Shown piece by piece: positions 33,061 to 45,060 of a stretch of 64,000 nucleotides of DNA (position 1 is its first letter; each line of letters starts with the position of its first letter). Under the pieces are notes generated by a model. That model was given only the letters and a program-made list of their open reading frames with translations, had not been told where the DNA came from and did not search any database. Source of the stretch: Uranotaenia lowii (lineage: Eukaryota > Arthropoda > Insecta > Diptera > Culicidae); assembly GCF_029784155.1 (NCBI RefSeq), contig NC_073693.1, forward strand, positions 335,746,023 to 335,810,022, read 5' to 3'. The position numbers and the translations under genes are program-made.

Positions 33061-34659
33061 ACACCAAAGAGAACTATTTAAAAAAAAACCTGAGAAAAAA
33101 TTGCTAGGTTTCAGTCAGTTTTCAAAAGGTCGTATGAGCTGCTGGACATGCTTCAAGAAAACCGCTTTTGAAGTTTCGTGATACGTTCATCATGTTGCAT
33201 GATGAAAAAATATCTTAAAAGTTATTAGCTTTTTCTTTAATTTTTTTTTTTAAATACAATGTTTTGAACAGCGGGATTGTAAAGTGATACGTGAAAGCTT
33301 TGAGATGCCTAGAATCAGTATTGCTGGTTAAGACTGATTGTCAAGACGTTTCTTATATTTGACTGGACATAGACGATGCGGTTTCTTACATAAGTTACTG
33401 TTCAAGAAGTGCAAAACTTATACCAAAGCTGTTAGTTTTTTTAACTTTCGTAGTAGTGCAAATAATGAAAGTGAAATTTCGCCCAGATAAAAGTAACTCT
33501 GATTTCATTTTCATCTAGCAATAAATTGAAGCCGTCCATTTTACTGAGACATTGGATTGATTTTTTGTGAGCTCATACACGATTACGCCTTTTCGAAAAC
33601 TGGGCACTTTAAAGTTGATTCGTAACTTTTGATCGGAGCAATAGATGGCACCGTTTGTAGTCATTTTCTAATTTATTTTTTTGGTAATAGCATTTGAAAT
33701 TTTACACACTTTTGTGACGATTTTTTTATCGAGCTTGCACGTCTGTTCTCTGTGTGAAAACTCATAAACAACCGGCTGGAAATAAAAAGTGTCATAAACT
33801 TTTAAATAATCAAAAATTTGCATGTTATCAAATGTGATTTATAGGTATATGCTGAAGCATTTGTAAATTTTAATAAACAAAATTTTTAACGCTGAAAAAG
33901 GATTGAAATCTTTCATAACTTTATTGAACGCTGAACGATTGCTGCCTTTATCGAATATCGATTAAAATCTTGCAATAATTCGACTGAATATCTTTCTATG
34001 AAGCTTTCCGTGAACATTCTTATTGATTGTAAAATGAAAAAGTTAAAAGTAAAGTTCGGATTTGTCTGTGTTTCGGGTGTAGAATTTGTTTAAGTTCTAT
34101 TTGTGGCAGGCTATATTTAAATCATGAACACTCGCTTGATATTTCATAAAGAAATTAGGCTGAACAAACGCAATACGTTTCAAAACAATATTTGGAAAGG
34201 CTACAACCCTTGTAATTAATAAAATAATCAAGAAGATGTCTGGCCTTATCTGAGATAACTGTATAATTTTTTAAATAAAGATTTGTTTTAAACTCTGTTT
34301 CCTGATGCTAACAAACAAGCGTAATTTAGTATTCAATCAAACAAAAATAGAAGGAAATATTCAATTTGGATTCAAAAATTGTACTTTTAATCTTAGAATA
34401 TCCTTTTTCATTTCATAAAGAACAATTCATAATAATCATAACTCAGAACGTTTATTGTTGAAATTATTTGGGAATTAATTTCTCAGTATTATTGATTGAT
34501 GACAGTTTTATTTTGACTCCATTCTGTAATCCCAAACTGTGTTTCTACTTTCTAGGAAGTCAAAAGTTGGATGAATAAGAAAAAGCTTCATAGACAATAC
34601 AACAATCAGAATAAATATGGTACGCTCAGACATGATCATGACTATTCTTACTACATATA
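33061..34659. other. Intergenic sequence, nothing recognised
   Basis: No gene, RNA or shared repeat was identified over about 1.6 kb. Confidence 0.5.
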
Positions 34660-35331
34660 CACTGCCGGCCAAAAGTTTGAGATCACCCCTTCAAAAATTT
34701 GAAAGTTTTTATCGGCCATATCTCAGCCATCTTATAACATATTGGAATTCTTTTGATCTCATTCAAGAGATTGTAAGCATAACCTTTTTTATATGTATTT
34801 GACAAAATTTTAATACTGAGTTTATAAAACTTAAACTAACTACGTATTTTAATAAGTATGAAAAACGGATTCAGTTGGCAAGTCTGTTGTCTCCTGAGCC
34901 GATGTCCGCGAGTTCGAGCCCAAGAGTAAACATCGAACACAGTTGTACCGGATAAGTTTTTCTATAACGATCCGCCAACTGTAACGTTGATAAAGTCGTG
35001 AATGCCATAAAGATGGTAAAACGACTATAATCGATACAAAAAAAAAAAGGATTCAAATACAACTAAAATTTTGAAATTTGGTCAACCCCACCCTGAGATG
35101 ATCGGATTTGTATTTCAAGTTTGATTTTAAAAATATGTCCCAACTTTAAGGTAAATTTTAGTCGTATAAACTCAATATTAACATTCTGTCATATACATTC
35201 AAAGATGGTTTTGCTAACGATCTCTTGAATGAGATCAAAAGAATTCTAATATGTAATAAAATGGCTAAGATATGGCCAATCAAAATTTGTATGTTTTTGA
35301 GGGGGTGATCCCAAACTTTTGGCTGGCAGTG
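34660..35331. mobile_element. Tc1/mariner-like MITE, split by a SINE
   Basis: Terminal inverted repeats start CACTGCCGGCCAAAAGTTTG and end CAAACTTTTGGCTGGCAGTG, and each is flanked by TA (34658-34659 and 35332-35333), the duplication typical of Tc1/mariner elements. The inner parts also pair: TTTTGATCTCATTCAAGAGA with TCTCTTGAATGAGATCAAAA. Without the SINE at 34874-35048 the MITE is about 490 bp. It has no transposase. Confidence 0.88.
34874..35048 (+). mobile_element. tRNA-related SINE, family A, copy 2
   Basis: A tRNA-like head (GTTGGCAAGTC, GAGCCGATG, B box GAGTTCGAGCCC) is followed by the body shared with 16772-16956 and an A-rich tail. GGATTCA flanks it on both sides (34867-34873 and 35049-35055) with the preceding A run, consistent with a target duplication. 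It sits inside the Tc1/mariner-like MITE and is therefore the younger insertion. Confidence 0.85.
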
Positions 35332-35339
35332 TACTCCTG

Positions 35340-35778
35340 GATAAAAAATCTTCAGATTTACCCAAAACATTTTGATTCTTTTTGAAAAAAAAACAAGAAG
35401 CCCGTCTTGAAGAATCAGCTGGAGGAGTTAAAAGTAAAATAATTGAAACTGTATTGTTGCCTTACTCAAATCCATATTTAATAGCTGATAACCTTTGAAC
35501 ATTATGCGCAAGATTAGTTTCCAATAAGTACAACAATATGTTAAAGCAAAGTTATAGATCTTGAACATGAGTTACGAACTAAACAAACAGCATTAGTGAA
35601 AAAAAACCTCAAAAATGATCCCGAAGCGCAAAAACTTCAATATTGAGTAAATTTATTATTTATTGATTGATTTAAAACATTGTCATTTACCATCATTATA
35701 TTCCATGTTTTTATGTTTTTATCTTCTAATTTATTATTTTTTGCTTTTTATATTTGTTTCATATTCGCAATGTTTTAA
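35340..35778. other. AT-rich sequence, nothing recognised
   Basis: No features seen. Confidence 0.5.
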
Positions 35779-35786
35779 ACTGATGG

Positions 35787-37777
35787 CAAGGCCGGATTAA
35801 AGGGGGGGCAAAGGGGGCAATTGCCCCGGCCCCCTGGCTTAGGGGGGCCCCCCGAGGGAAAAAAAAGTTTTTACATTACTTTAATCATACTTCTACAAAT
35901 CCATGAAAAGAAATCAAAACTAGAAAATCTGGATGAAAACTTGAAATATAAAAACTAAAGAGCCGCCGTGAAATAATATCTAGATCTTAAAAAAGTTAAG
36001 GGGGTCCCCTAGAATAAGCAGTGAAGGAGCTCTCCCACATTTTACGAATTGAGAATATCAAAATCTTCTGGACAAAAGCGGATTCGAAAAAAAAATTAAG
36101 AAAAATATCAGGCAAAACACCTCCAATTTTCATTTTTTATCGAAACATATCAGTTACGATATTCTGGTAAAATAAAGAAAAAACATCTCATTTTCATTAC
36201 ATTCAAATGCCTTGCGCAACAATAATATTTGTTTTTACGTTAAGTTTCCTAGTTTACTGCACTAGAATAGCAGCTTATTTCGCTTTCTGAACAAGATTTC
36301 AGAATTTTACCCGGGCAGTATCCGGGTTAATACCGCGTATTATAATAATTTTTCACCTTTCAATCATTACTATTGAAATTTTCATTGGTTTATAAATTCT
36401 AAACCCTTTTCCCTCCCTATTTTTGAAAGTAAAATATAAAAAAAACGGTAGTTGCTTAAATTGGACCAATCGGCAGTACAGGGTTTTTTTTATTGAGTTT
36501 CTATCCCAGTTTCTGTCTTAGACTTGAAATTTGTATTGGAATATTTTCAACAGATTGAACCAAAATGTTATCATCTATTGAAGTGAATATCCTGAATTAA
36601 GTATATCACCTGCCAAATGATCATTCTCAAATTATCATAAACACGATCTGATAGTTGAGTTGATATTATCATTGAGTGATTTTCTTAATATGAATATTTC
36701 TATGATCTTAATTTTATCTTTTTCCAGATTTTATTCATTGGGATTTTCTAGTCTTGTGTTGTTTCTTCAGTTACTGAAGTTCAGTTTCATTATTTTTCTG
36801 AATTTTGAAAATTAAGGATCTTCGTTTAAGATATTTAACTCATTTGGATTCATTATCTGATTTTTTTTTCAATGATAACTGATTCTGTGTTTTAAACATT
36901 TAATCTTGATTCTCAAATTTTTTCAACCGCTCATTTTTGCACTAATACCCCTTCGGCTTTGAGGGCATCGAATGAAACTTTCGTCACATTTAGAATAACA
37001 ATTTAATTTAAAAAAAATTATCTGATGAGAATCATATTCAAGAACATCTCAGGAAAAGATTTTTTTTGTTTCAAAGAAATAGAATTGAAATTAACATTTG
37101 GTGCAATTTCTGCTTTGTGACTTTGTATCTTTGTTTTCAATTTAAATCAAATTTTGTTTCTCAATACTTGATTTGAAATTATGATTTAGATTTGAAACAC
37201 TGAATTTTGGGAGTATAGCGTGATTTAAAGTTTCAAATTTTTAAACTCTTATATCTGTATCTCTATGGAATGTGGATTTAATTATTTTGTTTGTTTTTTA
37301 TTTTTTTATTTTGTTTTCTATGTTTCAAATCTTCATGATACTTCCTGATTGTCACTAGGTAAATATTTCTCGAATAAACACAAACCAAACGATCAATGAT
37401 GATATGAAAATCATTTATAATATCTATCCGGTAATTTTATAAATTAGAGAATTTTAGTTGGTGATAAGGGTTTAAAAGAAAATGAGAACTAAATATTGCA
37501 TTTTGCAGCTTAAATCAGAGTTTTAATTTCTAAGAAATTTCTTAACTCTTCCCCAATTTTTGCACGTGATTGATTTCATATTTAGATTTGAAGATACCAG
37601 AAACTATGTTCTGCGCAGACAACATGGCTATTTGAAGATAGTATAATGCACTCATCTCCATTTTTTTTTCACGTTTGAAAGGTTCTGTATTTTCTGTGTA
37701 GCATTTAAAAAAAATCGAATTATAGGGGCCCCCGAGAAAAATTGCCCCGGGCCCCCAGATGGCTTAATCCGGCCTTG
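35787..37777 (+). mobile_element. hAT-like non-autonomous element, complete copy B (1991 bp)
   Basis: Termini CAAGGCCGGATTAA and TTAATCCGGCCTTG are perfect 14-bp inverted repeats, with further imperfect pairing through the G/C-rich subterminal blocks (GGGGCAATTGCCCCGG). The element is flanked by a perfect 8-bp duplication ACTGATGG (35779-35786 and 37778-37785). TIRs starting with CA and an 8-bp duplication are diagnostic of hAT. The 2-kb interior has no transposase frame. The second copy (2335-5924) is longer because of later insertions. Confidence 0.88.
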
Positions 37778-37892
37778 ACTGATGGTGATTGATAAATTTA
37801 ATGCAGTTAAAAATAAAACAAACCAAATACTTTTTCAGACTGCATAAAAAAATAAATAATGAATAAATTTTGTGGAAAGTTATCCACTTTGT

Positions 37893-38295
37893 CCGGACCA
37901 TCTGGAACAAATATCAATTACTTTTTTTGTCACCCCTCCCCCCCTTCAAAATTTTCAAAAATCCGAAGGGGGAAATAAATAAAGTTTGAAGTATTTAATG
38001 TGAATTTCGAAAAAAAAATTCAAGAATCCAAAAGATTACAAGACGAAAAAAACAAATTTTGGAAGATGGAAGTCCACCTTTTATATTCTTGATTTTATTG
38101 AATTTTTTGATAAAAAATTACTTGTTTTTTAGGTATTGTGTAATGATATTCTTTGCAACTTTGTTGCATACAAGCTTTCGTTTAATTTATTCCAATTTAT
38201 TTGTTTTTCGCAGTATTTTTTATTGTCCCTCCCCCCTCGCGATGTTCCAAATCCGAGTGACAAAAGAAGGATTTGAAATTCGTTCCGGCCTTATG
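37893..38295 (+). mobile_element. MITE family M1, copy 1
   Basis: Inverted-repeat ends: TCTGGAACAAATATCA, then TTTTTTTGTCACCCCTCC at the left; TCCGAGTGACAAAAGAAGGA, then TTCGTTCCGGCCTTATG at the right. It matches 53971-54367 in reverse along its whole length, including TTCGCGATGTTCC/GGACATCGCGAGG and the AAATAAATTGGAATAAATT block. The 80-codon frame inside (38059-38301) is incidental. Confidence 0.75.
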
Positions 38296-39382
38296 AGATA
38301 AAAAAAAGAGAGCACCAATTAACTAGCAATGGCATGGATAACGGTGAGGTTCGGGTAACCGAAATTAGGATTATCGAGTTTAAATGCGTGCATTTGATCA
38401 ATTTATTTTGAAGCAATTAATATTTCACCCTTGAATCTCTTACAGAACATTGCAAAGATTCATTTCAATTTAATATCAATAGTTTTGACGTGTTTTGAGA
38501 TTATTGACATCATCGATTTATATCAATAAGCAGTTCTGTTTTCTTCTCGGACGATTGAAAGAAAATCAAAAATATTGACGCTCTCAGGAGCCACGGCTAT
38601 AAATGTAACAGCTTATATTCCAACTTCTTCGGAATCACGTGAGGAAGTTCTTTTGAACTGCTTAACGCATCCAGTGGCTGATTACGAGAAGCAATATGGG
38701 AAAATGAAACTTTTTCTGACAGCTTCCACTACTCTCTGGAGCCACGATTTTCACACTTTATCGTTTGGAGGCATTTAGATTTTTGCGTTATTTATAACAG
38801 GGCTTATGCGTTAAAATTTGATTATGAAAAACGATTTTCACTACTCTCGAATTTATTTTGAAGCGCTCGAAACTTTTCTAAAAATTTGAAAGGTCAATCA
38901 TTTAAGTTTGCAATCAAATAATGCGAGCACGTGAGCATCAAAACTTAGCCCAGCTGCATAAACAGAATGCTAAAGTCTTCATTCGATATGTGTAATATTT
39001 CTAGATGTTCGCCTCAAAACTTTAGCTCAATAAGTGGCATTATGACTGACTTCCTTTTTCCCGCTGACCCAGTCCTAGAGATTCTTCATTTGCAAGATTC
39101 CGCTGCGTTCCATGTTCCACAAATGTGTTGTACTTAATTTTTCAAAGTAAGAAACCATCTGGAGACGATCGAAGTTAAACTAACGAAAGTTATTTAACTG
39201 CGTTCGAAATAAATGCTGACCGTTGATTTCTCTCTTATTATTAATTCATCATTACAAACGATCACACAGATCCATAATCTGAAATTCTGATGCAAAAAAT
39301 GAAAATCTCCATGAAATTATAGGATTAGGTTAAACCGATATTCATTGAACCAGAATTTGCAAACTTTGTTTACAAAATAGAA
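38296..39382. other. Intergenic sequence, nothing recognised
   Basis: A 60-odd-codon frame near 38577-38778 is not supported as a gene. No shared repeat was seen. Confidence 0.45.
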
Positions 39383-41170
39383 TCTATATATAAAAATGGA
39401 GTTCTGTCTGTCTATCTGTCTGTTCCCTATAGAATCGGAACCTACAGAACCGATTTGCGTGAAACTTGGCAGGTGGGATTATTGAAGGCAGAGGAAGGTT
39501 TCTATTATGGTTTGAGACCCCTCCCTCTCTCATGAAAGGGGAGAGGGGCCTTCCAAACAAAAAACAATTTTTTGCATAACTCGAGAACCAATCAAGAAGA
39601 TAGTATCAAATTTGGCATGGGGTGGTATTTGGGAACGAGGAATATTTATATGAATATAAGATACCCCTCCCTCCTCTCAGTGGGTTGATAGGAAGGGGAG
39701 AGGGGGGCCACCTTACAATTTTTCTTATAACTCGAAAACTAATCAAGATATTGGAACCAAATTTGGCATGGGAAAATATTTGGATACGAAAAATATTTCA
39801 ATGATTATTTGAGACAACTCCCTCATTCCAGTAGAAAGAAGAAGGGGGCCTCTTATTTATTTTTTTACATAACTCAAAAACTTATAAAGCAAATGGAACC
39901 AAATAAAAAAAAATTCTATGATTATTTGAGACCCCTCTCTCTTTCAAGTAGGGAGTTTATAGGGGGGAGCGGGCCACTTTTATTATTTTTAACAAAACTC
40001 AAAAATAAATTAAGCAAATGGAATAAAATTTGACATGAGCGGGTATTAAGGAACGTGAGATGTTCTAATGATTTTTTGAGACCCCTTCCTTCTTCCAGGG
40101 GGGAGAAAGGAGGGAGGGGAGTTTCATACAATTTTGACTGCATAACTCGAGAACTACAACAGCAAATGGAACCAAATTTGGCATGGAACGAGATTTGGGT
40201 ACGTGAATTGCTTCTATGAATATTTGGTATTCCTCACTCCTTCAAAGAGGTGGATGAAAAGAGGGAAGAGAGGTTTCCCTTTCAAATTTTCAGCATATCT
40301 ATAGAGCTGATCAAGCAAATTGATCCATATTTGGCATGTAAAGGTATTTGGATACGAGAAATGTTTCTATTATAAATTTTAGTCCCACCTTTTATCAGCG
40401 GAAAAATATAAAGGGAGATAAGAGGGTTTCCATACAAATTTTTGGCATTACTCGAGAACTAATCAAGCATATGAAACTAAATTTTAGCATCAAAAACTAT
40501 TTGAGTACGAAAAATACTTCCATGAATATTAAATTTTACCGCTCCATTCAATGGGCAGAACGGAATGAGAGATGGTACTTCCTTTCAAATCTATGCATAG
40601 CTCTAAGAATCAACTGCGCAAATAAAACCAAATTTCGCATGGCATTGTATTTCAATACGAATTGGGAATATAACAAGGAAAGAGGAAATTTTACATTTAA
40701 CATTTTTATTTTTTTCAAAAGTGAGTAGGATACATAGGAGGAGGAAAGTGAGCCCAATACAATTTTGTAAGCATAAGTTCTCAATTTATGCTAACGAAGC
40801 TAAAAAATTGAAACAAATATGGCATGGAAAGGTACTTCGTTACGAGATATGTTTTTACGATTGTCATTGACCCTTACGCTTTACAGTATAAAGAGGGGAA
40901 GAAAAGAGGGGGGCTTCATATAAATTTTGTTGTAAAGCCTAAAAACTTATCAACCAATGGAACTTAATGAATGTAAAAGGATTTTTGGGTACGAAAAAAT
41001 GGGTTTGATTATTAAAAATCACGAGCTTCATTCAGCAGGGGGTGAAGTGATGGCCAGGGGGCTATCTTATCAGTTTTTAAGCATAAATTCAGAACATATC
41101 AAGCAAAAACAAACCAGATTTTAAAAGTCAGATTTTTTGCGTACGATTAATTTGAGACCCCTCCTTTTTC
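39383..41170 (+). mobile_element. Helitron-like element with tandem subrepeats (copy E, 5' end intact)
   Basis: The 5' terminus TCTATATATAAAAATGGAGT follows A, as expected for a Helitron (TC start, inserted next to A). It is followed by a short tetranucleotide-like CTGT/CTAT tract. Then come about ten diverged subrepeats of roughly 130-170 bp, each with CATAACTCGAGAAC, AATCAAG, CAAATTTGGCATGG, TATTTGGGAACGAG and a G-rich block such as GGGGAGAGGGG. The CTAG 3' end seen on copies A and C is missing, so this copy is 3'-truncated, perhaps by the neighbouring foldback. It carries no helicase. Confidence 0.7.
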
Positions 41171-41225
41171 AGTGCGAAGCTTTAAGAAACAGATTAAAAA
41201 TATCAGATCTTCTACCCATATTTAT

Positions 41226-41243
41226 AATAATAATAATAATTAT
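41226..41243 (+). repeat. (AAT)n microsatellite
   Basis: Six consecutive AAT units between the Helitron-like element and the foldback FB3. Confidence 0.9.
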
Positions 41244-41264
41244 CCGTTTATAATTGTAGAGAAT

Positions 41265-42144
41265 CTTTGAACTTCCATATCTTTTAACTCTGATGATATT
41301 TTTTGATCAAATTTTTCGCGTTAGATAGATCAACTATCACAACATTATATCACAAATTTTGAACTTTCTGGAGTTTATGTGGCCTGAGATACAGTAACTC
41401 TACAGAAATCGGACTTTTTGAACTTTTCTCATTCAAACCGCAATATCTCAGAAACTACGCTAAATTTTTTGTTGAAATTTTGAAGACAGATTGTTGAAAT
41501 ACTAAGCTAGCATGTCTGATATTTTCAAAAAGTTCTATTGAATGTTACGCAAGGTACAATATTTCAGGCATGAACCCAAAATTGCGATTTCTATAGAATT
41601 TTGGACGATTCATCAGAACAATATACACAAATCAGTCACAAAATGTCTGGCAAAAGTAAAAAAGAAAAGAAAAACCGGAAGAAATTATATTTTTGTGTTT
41701 TGAAATCAGAATCTTGTGGTATTATTTTGATTTTTTGGTTTAAATAGATGTACTGGTTGTTAAACATAAAATAATATTTTCTTATGGAAACAATCGTCCA
41801 AAATTTTATAAAAATCGCATTTCTAGGTTCATGCCTGAAATATTCAAACTCACGCAACTTTTGATCCAATCGATAGAACTTTTCGAAACCATCAGACATG
41901 CAAGCTCTATATTTCAACAATCACTCTGAAAAATTTCAATGAAACATGCAGCGTAGTTTCTGAGATATTGCAGTTGAATGGAAAATGTCCAGAAAGTCCG
42001 ATTTCGTAGAATTGTAGTATCTCAGGCCACACAAACTCCAGAAAGCTCAAATTTTGAGATAAAATAGTATGATAATTGATCCTATCTAACACAGAAAACT
42101 TTAACAAAAATATCATCAGATTAAAAAGTTATGGAAGTTCAAAG
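41265..42144. mobile_element. Foldback element FB3
   Basis: Arms 41265-41610 and 41791-42144 are diverged reverse complements with a 180-nt spacer. Paired landmarks are CTTTGAACTTCCATA with TATGGAAGTTCAAAG, TGGAGTTTATGTGGCCTGAG with CTCAGGCCACACAAACTCCA, TTCAGGCATGAACC with GGTTCATGCCTGAA, and TTTTGGACGATT with AATCGTCCAAAA. Several phrases inside each arm (for example AATATCTCAGAAACTACG) occur once per arm only. There is no ORF of note. Confidence 0.8.
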
Positions 42145-42690
42145 TCGAAGTGACAGCGTTGCGTGCGTGCAAATTCCAGTAACAACGTAAAGGCGGTTGA
42201 GCGACTTCTTGAAATCTGCTGCCTACCATTGGGTCAAGGAACAATTTAAGCCCCCGAGGTTTGAAATCTGAAAAATACCCCATTTTTGAGCACCCTTATC
42301 TAGATATAGACTGGAATGTATAGCAATGTTAAAAATAACAATGTTTTTCTAATATGGTCTTTGCTTAGAATTAAGAAATAAGGCACATTAGGACAATGTT
42401 GAGATAAACTATCGTTAACTTGTGTTTAGCGGATTTAGCAGATTCTTTTTGCAATCTTTGACTTTGGGTCAGCGATGTCGAACTACGCAACGCTTTCATT
42501 ACTTAGATTTTTTGTAAGGATTCAATCATGGTTTCGTTTCAAAGTTTTAAACATTTTTTTTTGGAAAGCACAAATGTATCTCTTATTTATGGAATTTCAA
42601 GTTTCTAAAAGAGATAAAAAATAGTAAGACATTAAATAAGAACGGATACAAACCTTTTCTCTTAGCTTTCACCAACTATCTTAATCGAGG
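42145..42690. other. Intergenic sequence, nothing recognised
   Basis: No features seen. Confidence 0.5.
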
Positions 42691-42699
42691 CCAACGTTG

Positions 42700-45060
42700 A
42701 AAAATCCACGAAAACCTTCACTCCAGAAACCCCATCACAATTCTGATAACACGAGACGGACAAAAAAGAACATCGTTACCCATTAGGTACGAACTAGTTA
42801 GAACGAAAAAAGGTTCCCCACCACTTCTTTTTCGCTTTTCGCGCTCAATTCATTCCCAGCTTCTTCATGGAACCCAATCAAGAAGCGCTCGAAGCACCCT
42901 CAGCAGTTGATGAAGGTCACTTCCGGTTTCTATGAGCGTGTGTTAGATCACAACATCGCATCACATCCATTCATCGACGAAGCTCCACCTTATCGATGTT
43001 TTACTTTGAATCTTCAACTTTAACTAACTTTAACATATTTAAGATTTCACTTTTAGTCAAGCTGCTCAACACTTTTGGATTTTTTTTTTGGAATTGACAC
43101 GTTTAGACACACAAACACGGTTGAGGGAAGAATCACAAAACCGGCTAACCCGGTACTTTTTTATCACCTCCAAGGAATTACTCTCTGTTGTCAGTGGAAA
43201 TATTTTCGCATTTCTTCAAACAACTTTTTTTTTCTTCGCCATTCGCCGACGACACGTTGGCATTTTTCAAAACCACAAGAAACGAGAACAGAAAAAATTG
43301 AATAATCAGATGACTCCGAGGCCGGTGGGCACTTTTCGGTGCAAATTTTTCCAGAATCCTCCCCCTCGCCAAGTTTGACTCTTTTTATGTTTTGTTTGGG
43401 CGCCTCGCCGACAAAGCAAAAACATGCCGTTTCGAGGAAAGTTACGGCTCAGCGAATTTCAGCCGAAAAATGACCGGAAAAAACTTGGCTCCTCGGTAAC
43501 AATTTCTTCATCATTCCCGGCCATAAAGCATTCACAAGTTTACTCACTTCCACCCACATTTCGCGTGTATATTTTCCCGGTTTCATCGAACCGGCTGGCT
43601 GGTTGTCTTCCTACTATGCCATATCGAATATTGCCTCGGGTGACACGGTCGCCAAATGACTTTGTCGCTTCTTTGCTTGGAAACAATTTGGCTTTTTCTC
43701 ACTCAAGACGATTGTTTCCGACAAAACTTTGTCACAGGACGATGCCGGGAAAAACTTTTGGCCGCCCTCCTTCTCTTTCGATAGAGATTAATCACTTTTA
43801 TTCGGCTTACCCATCAAATGCGGTTTTTGTTTTCTTACGAAACTTGAGTACATTAGAGATCGATCGTACCCTATCGAAGGTTTCAACCAAACCCCTTTTC
43901 AGATTTTTTTTTTTTTTAAGATGAACGCTAATTGTACGCGCGCAATTATTACGACACCCGCGAAGCGGTTACGATTCAGTTAGCCGACCGAGAAAAAAAT
44001 TGCTTCACTCATACGCACTCCGAAAAAACCGGCAATACGCGTGGGAAAATTTCGCGAACCGAACCGAATACCATGCCTGGTTTTGACTGGGCGCCTTAGA
44101 TCTTTGCTCATCTGGAAACCACAGGGATGCAGATTCTCAAACCCGATCCGGAAAAGGGTCCTCTCACCGTTTCTCTTCAACTCGCATCCGGCTCCCTCCC
44201 GAGGAAAAACTCGAACCGAATCTCGCTCGGAACAACTGATAGGACTCTTCCAGTTTCCGTAACGCAAACCGTCTCATAACGTAACACCCCGTAACGGTGA
44301 ATATACTTTCCGGCAAAGGACATGCGCCTCTCCAGGTCCTTGCCAAAACATTCTCTCCCGAAAGCTTTCGGTGAATCTTAAAGCTTCTACGATAAAATGT
44401 TCATCCAGTGACCCACCTTTTCAGCAAACTTTTGTTCACCCAAAAACACCCAAAACACACGCTGGGAAAATAAAACAACTTTCATTCAGCTCCGGTAAGT
44501 ACCCGTGGGAAAACCACCCGCACCCTAAATTCAACCCCTTTTCAACGTTAGATTCACTCTTCCTCACCAAAATCTCTCTCAAGAGAGAGATTCCCTACCG
44601 AACAGCAGGCATTCATCCCCCCATACCACAAACCAGCCTCGAAAGGGGGGATGAATGTTTTGATTTCATTTTCACTTCTCGCAGTCCCGTGCAGCATTGA
44701 GGGGACCCAAGCAAAGAAGTCCACGGAAGGACCTACATTGATACATTGCTCGTTTTTGCTTTGGCACCATCACAACTGACAGGGGAGATGTTTGATCCCC
44801 ATGCTGCGAGACGAGGAACGAAGGGTGTTTCGCGACGACTTTCAAATTTGAACCCCTTTTCCTCAACACAACTCCTAAAGAGGGGAGGAAAAAATATTGA
44901 TATTGAAATTACTTACAGCTTCCGTCGTTGTTTCCTCTTTCACAACACTCAGCTTTGGTGGGAGCAGGTACATTTTTCTCTGGTGTGGATGGTTAAGGAA
45001 TTAAGGTTAAATTCCTCACATTCCACGTGTGTGTGCTAAGGAATCCTTTAGCAGTGCGGG
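42700..45060. other. GC-richer, low-copy-looking island 4
   Basis: The largest GC-rich block in the window. The longest frame (43424-43924, 166 codons, plus) has no recognisable domain, ends in a run of Phe from a T tract, and overlaps other frames on both strands. CpG-bearing motifs are frequent. An arthropod initiator-like TCAGTT lies at 43976, and a strong donor-like GTAAGT lies at 44495. These would fit an untranslated first exon of a plus-strand gene, but this is inference. Confidence 0.4.
44491..44500 (+). other. Candidate splice donor (TCCG|GTAAGT)
   Basis: The intronic side GTAAGT is a perfect consensus; the exonic side CCG is weak. Upstream sequence is GC-rich and not open. If used, it would end a non-coding exon beginning somewhere after about 43978. 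The acceptor is unknown. Confidence 0.25.

Noticed and set aside
43424..43924. 166-codon plus-strand frame as a gene
   Set aside because: No recognisable domain, ends in a homopolymer-derived Phe run, and overlaps equally long frames on both strands; GC-rich DNA gives long chance frames.
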